DNA from: an uncultured Clostridia bacterium
GTDB taxonomy: Bacteria > Bacillota > Clostridia > Christensenellales > Borkfalkiaceae
DNA: 64,000 nucleotides
Direction of reading: 5' to 3'
Assembly (NCBI GenBank): GCA_947630325.1
Contig: CANRHB010000007.1
Location: 1 to 64,000 of the forward strand
A model generated the notes under the pieces. The model had not been told where the DNA came from, did not search any database, and saw only the letters and a program-made list of their open reading frames with translations. Shown here in pieces: positions 62,232 through 64,000 of this stretch. Every line of letters starts with the position of its first letter. Position 1 is the first letter of the stretch. A program made the translations under genes and the position numbers.

Positions 62232-63287
62232 ATGTCAGAAGAAGAAAAGCGCAAAATATACCGTGAAGCGGGGGCGGACGCCCTCTTTGTGGAGGCGGAT
62301 CACCTCCGCAGATACCTTACGGGCTTCTATTCCACGGACGGTTACGTCGTTTTGAACGGGGAGGGTTGCTTCTTCTTTGCCGATCCCCGCTACTTCGAGG
62401 CGGCCGAAAAGGAACTCAGAGGGTCGGATATCACCGTCGTCGCGGGCGCGCGGAAAGAGGCGCTCGAGCTCGTCAAAGACTGCAAGACGCTCGGCGTTCC
62501 CTATCCTTTCGTCACCCTCTCCTCGGCGGAGGACCTGCGCAAAGCGGGGTTCACGCTTACCGACTGTATGCCCGCCCTCAAAAAGGCGATGGAAGTCAAG
62601 ACGGAGCGGGAACTCTCCCTCATCCAAAAGGCTTGCGATGTCGCGGAGGACGCCCTCTTAAACCTCCTTCCCGAGATCAAAGAGGGAATGACGGAGAGCG
62701 AGGTCGCCGCCCTTCTCGAATACAAAATGCGGCAGCTCGGCGCAAGCGGGACCTCCTTTGAAACCATCGTGGCGTTCGGCGCGAATTCGAGCGTTCCCCA
62801 TCACGAGACGGGGGAGACGAAACTCAAATTCGGCGACGTCGTCCTCATCGATTACGGTTGCAAGGTGGAGGGGTACTGCTCGGACTGCACCCGCACCTTC
62901 CTCTTCGGCGACGACGGAGCGCATGAGGAGTTCAAAAAAGTGTACGAAGAGGTGCTCAAAGCGCACGAACTCGTGAAAACGAACGTGAAGGCGGGCATGA
63001 CGGGCAAGGAGGCGGACGAAGTCGCCCGCGGCTCCCTGCGTCAAGCGGGTCTTGCCGAGTATTTCACCCACTCTTTGGGGCATGGAATCGGGCTCCAGAT
63101 CCACGAATACCCCACTCTCTCCCCCCGCGGAGAGGAGGTTTTGCAGGACGGCATGGTCTTTTCGGACGAGCCGGGGGTGTATCTTGCGGGCAAGTTCGGG
63201 GTGCGCATCGAGGACAGCTGCTGTATGAAGGGCGGCAAAGTGCATTCCTTTATGCACAAGACGGAGCGGAAACTCATCATTTTATAA
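62232..63287 (+). CDS. M24 family aminopeptidase (Xaa-Pro aminopeptidase-like)
   Basis: 351 aa. An N-terminal creatinase-like domain (ADALFVEADHLRRYLTGFYS) and the pita-bread catalytic domain: GANSSVPHHETG (His), VVLIDYGCKVEGYCSDCTRT (two Asp), SLGHGIGLQIHE (His), DEPGVY (Glu) and VRIEDSC (Glu). Cleaves N-terminal residues before proline. ATG 62232 is preferred because it is exactly at the predicted transcript start; an ATG at 62226 and upstream codons overlap the promoter. Confidence 0.9.
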   Translation: MSEEEKRKIYREAGADALFVEADHLRRYLTGFYSTDGYVVLNGEGCFFFADPRYFEAAEKELRGSDITVVAGARKEALELVKDCKTLGVPYPFVTLSSAEDLRKAGFTLTDCMPALKKAMEVKTERELSLIQKACDVAEDALLNLLPEIKEGMTESEVAALLEYKMRQLGASGTSFETIVAFGANSSVPHHETGETKLKFGDVVLIDYGCKVEGYCSDCTRTFLFGDDGAHEEFKKVYEEVLKAHELVKTNVKAGMTGKEADEVARGSLRQAGLAEYFTHSLGHGIGLQIHEYPTLSPRGEEVLQDGMVFSDEPGVYLAGKFGVRIEDSCCMKGGKVHSFMHKTERKLIIL

Positions 63288-63341
63288 AACCTTGCCGCGG
63301 CGCGGCAATGAGAAGCGAAATCAATTAAGGAGAACAGATAT

Positions 63342-63905
63342 ATGGCACAAATTTTGGCAGGCGACATCAGAAAGGGCACCACGTTCGAATACAAGAGCGG
63401 CGTGTACACGGTCACCGAATTCCAGCACGTAAAACCCGGCAAGGGCGCGGCGTTCGTCCGCACAACGCTTAAAAACGTGGTCACGGGACAAGTCCTCTCG
63501 GACGAGACCTTCAACCCCACCACCAAGCTCGAGACGGCGCAGGTCGAGACCAAGAAGATGACCTACTCCTACAACGACGGGGAGTTCTACTACTTCATGG
63601 ACGACGAGTTCAACCTCACCCCCCTCAACCATTCGCAGGTGGAGGACGCCCTGCAATACATCCGTGAAAACGACACCGTCACCGTGCGTTTCCTCTATGG
63701 CAACGCCTTCTCGGTGGAGCCCGAAAACTTTGTGGAACTCAAAGTCATCGAGGCGGAGCCCGGCGTCAAGGGCAACACGGCGACCAACGTCACCAAGGCC
63801 GCAAAGGTCGAGACGGGCGCGACCTTCCAGGTCCCCATGTTCGTCGAGGAGGGAGACACCATCCGCATCGACACGAGAACAGGGGAATATATGTCGAGAG
63901 TATAA
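63342..63905 (+). CDS. efp: Elongation factor P
   Basis: 187 aa, three beta-barrel domains. The tip Lys34 in VKPGKGAAF is present; nothing here tells which modification it gets. Relieves ribosome stalling at polyproline. TTAAGGAGA precedes the ATG. Commonly follows an M24 peptidase gene in Firmicutes, as here. Confidence 0.95.
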   Translation: MAQILAGDIRKGTTFEYKSGVYTVTEFQHVKPGKGAAFVRTTLKNVVTGQVLSDETFNPTTKLETAQVETKKMTYSYNDGEFYYFMDDEFNLTPLNHSQVEDALQYIRENDTVTVRFLYGNAFSVEPENFVELKVIEAEPGVKGNTATNVTKAAKVETGATFQVPMFVEEGDTIRIDTRTGEYMSRV

Positions 63906-63930
63906 CGGCGACCCACAGAAAGGACGCGGC

Positions 63931-64000
63931 ATGAGATTCGTTGCGCAACGGGTGCTCGGCGCACGTCTTACGGTAAACGGCGAGCTCGTCTCCGAGATCG
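63931..64000 (+). CDS. dtd: D-aminoacyl-tRNA deacylase (5' end only)
   Basis: The 23 visible codons, MRFVAQRVLGARLTVNGELV and on, fit the Dtd N-terminus (M-R-x-V-x-Q-R-V-x3-x-(V/L)-x-V-x-G). GAAAGGA lies upstream. The gene runs off the window, so the identity rests on the start alone. Confidence 0.7.
   Translation, partial: MRFVAQRVLGARLTVNGELVSEI

Overview
The window is a chromosomal segment of a GC-rich Bacillota (Firmicutes), most likely an uncultured Clostridia-type gut bacterium. The signs are the nusA-infB operon order, an McsA-McsB-ClpC operon, RNase Y, NrdR, a YitT protein, a CotF-like coat protein (so probably a spore former) and Gram-positive lipoproteins with lipoboxes. The genus cannot be fixed from this sequence. 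No rRNA, tRNA, CRISPR, phage or transposase gene was found.

Layout. 1-5.4 kb: 3' end of clpX, an orphan sugar-importer ATPase of the MsmX/UgpC type, a His-rich putative metal permease, a divergent dehydroquinate-synthase-fold protein and a NagD-like HAD phosphatase. 5.4-7.2 kb: a tightly overlapped partner-switching operon (STAS antagonist, decayed RsbW-like protein, SigB-like sigma factor, intact RsbW-like kinase). 7.3-16.2 kb: a Cthe_2159-type lipoprotein, a membrane protein, a PucR/CdaR-type regulator, an S41 protease, a cysteine desulfurase homologue beside a DUF3343 gene, nth and a CotF pair. 16.2-21.1 kb: a repeat-flanked small ORF, ychF, argS, a HAD phosphatase and rubrerythrin. 21.4-27.2 kb: a membrane-tethered XRE regulator heads an operon ending in mcsA-mcsB-clpC, with no ctsR. 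27.7-30.9 kb (minus strand): PAP2 phosphatase, ung, luxS and pfs. 31-32.3 kb: a double-bundle ferritin-like protein. 32.4-44.8 kb: a cell-surface region with an LRR_5 lipoprotein, then four translationally coupled genes (1,314-aa MBG-repeat lipoprotein, ABC ATPase, ABC permease, 997-aa exported protein), then a metallo-hydrolase and a C_GCAxxG_C_C protein. 45-51 kb: a small lipoprotein, rny, a Cys/Asn/Gly-rich protein, YitT, nrdR and ispG. 51.6-64 kb: a PolC-derived exonuclease at the usual polC position, then rimP-nusA-ylxR-ylxQ-infB-rbfA-nrnA-truB-ribF, an endonuclease IV-like protein, an M24 peptidase, efp and the start of dtd.

Two families of extragenic repeats punctuate the window. Family A is palindromic, ends in TGTCATTTCG/CGAAATGAC and has a TATAAT-containing core. 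Family B is about 220 bp and carries several short hairpins, including CAGCTCCCCT...AGGGGCGCC. Family A separates rimP from nusA and also supplies the last codons of the PAP2 gene; two B copies flank a 47-codon ORF.

The points most worth following are the coupled surface-protein/ABC unit (34.3-43.5 kb), the PolC-derived exonuclease lacking PHP and polymerase domains, the SigB-like operon with a pseudo-kinase, the XRE-membrane regulator and operator array at the head of the Clp operon, and three promoters whose -10 box places transcription start exactly on the A of the ATG (leaderless mRNAs).
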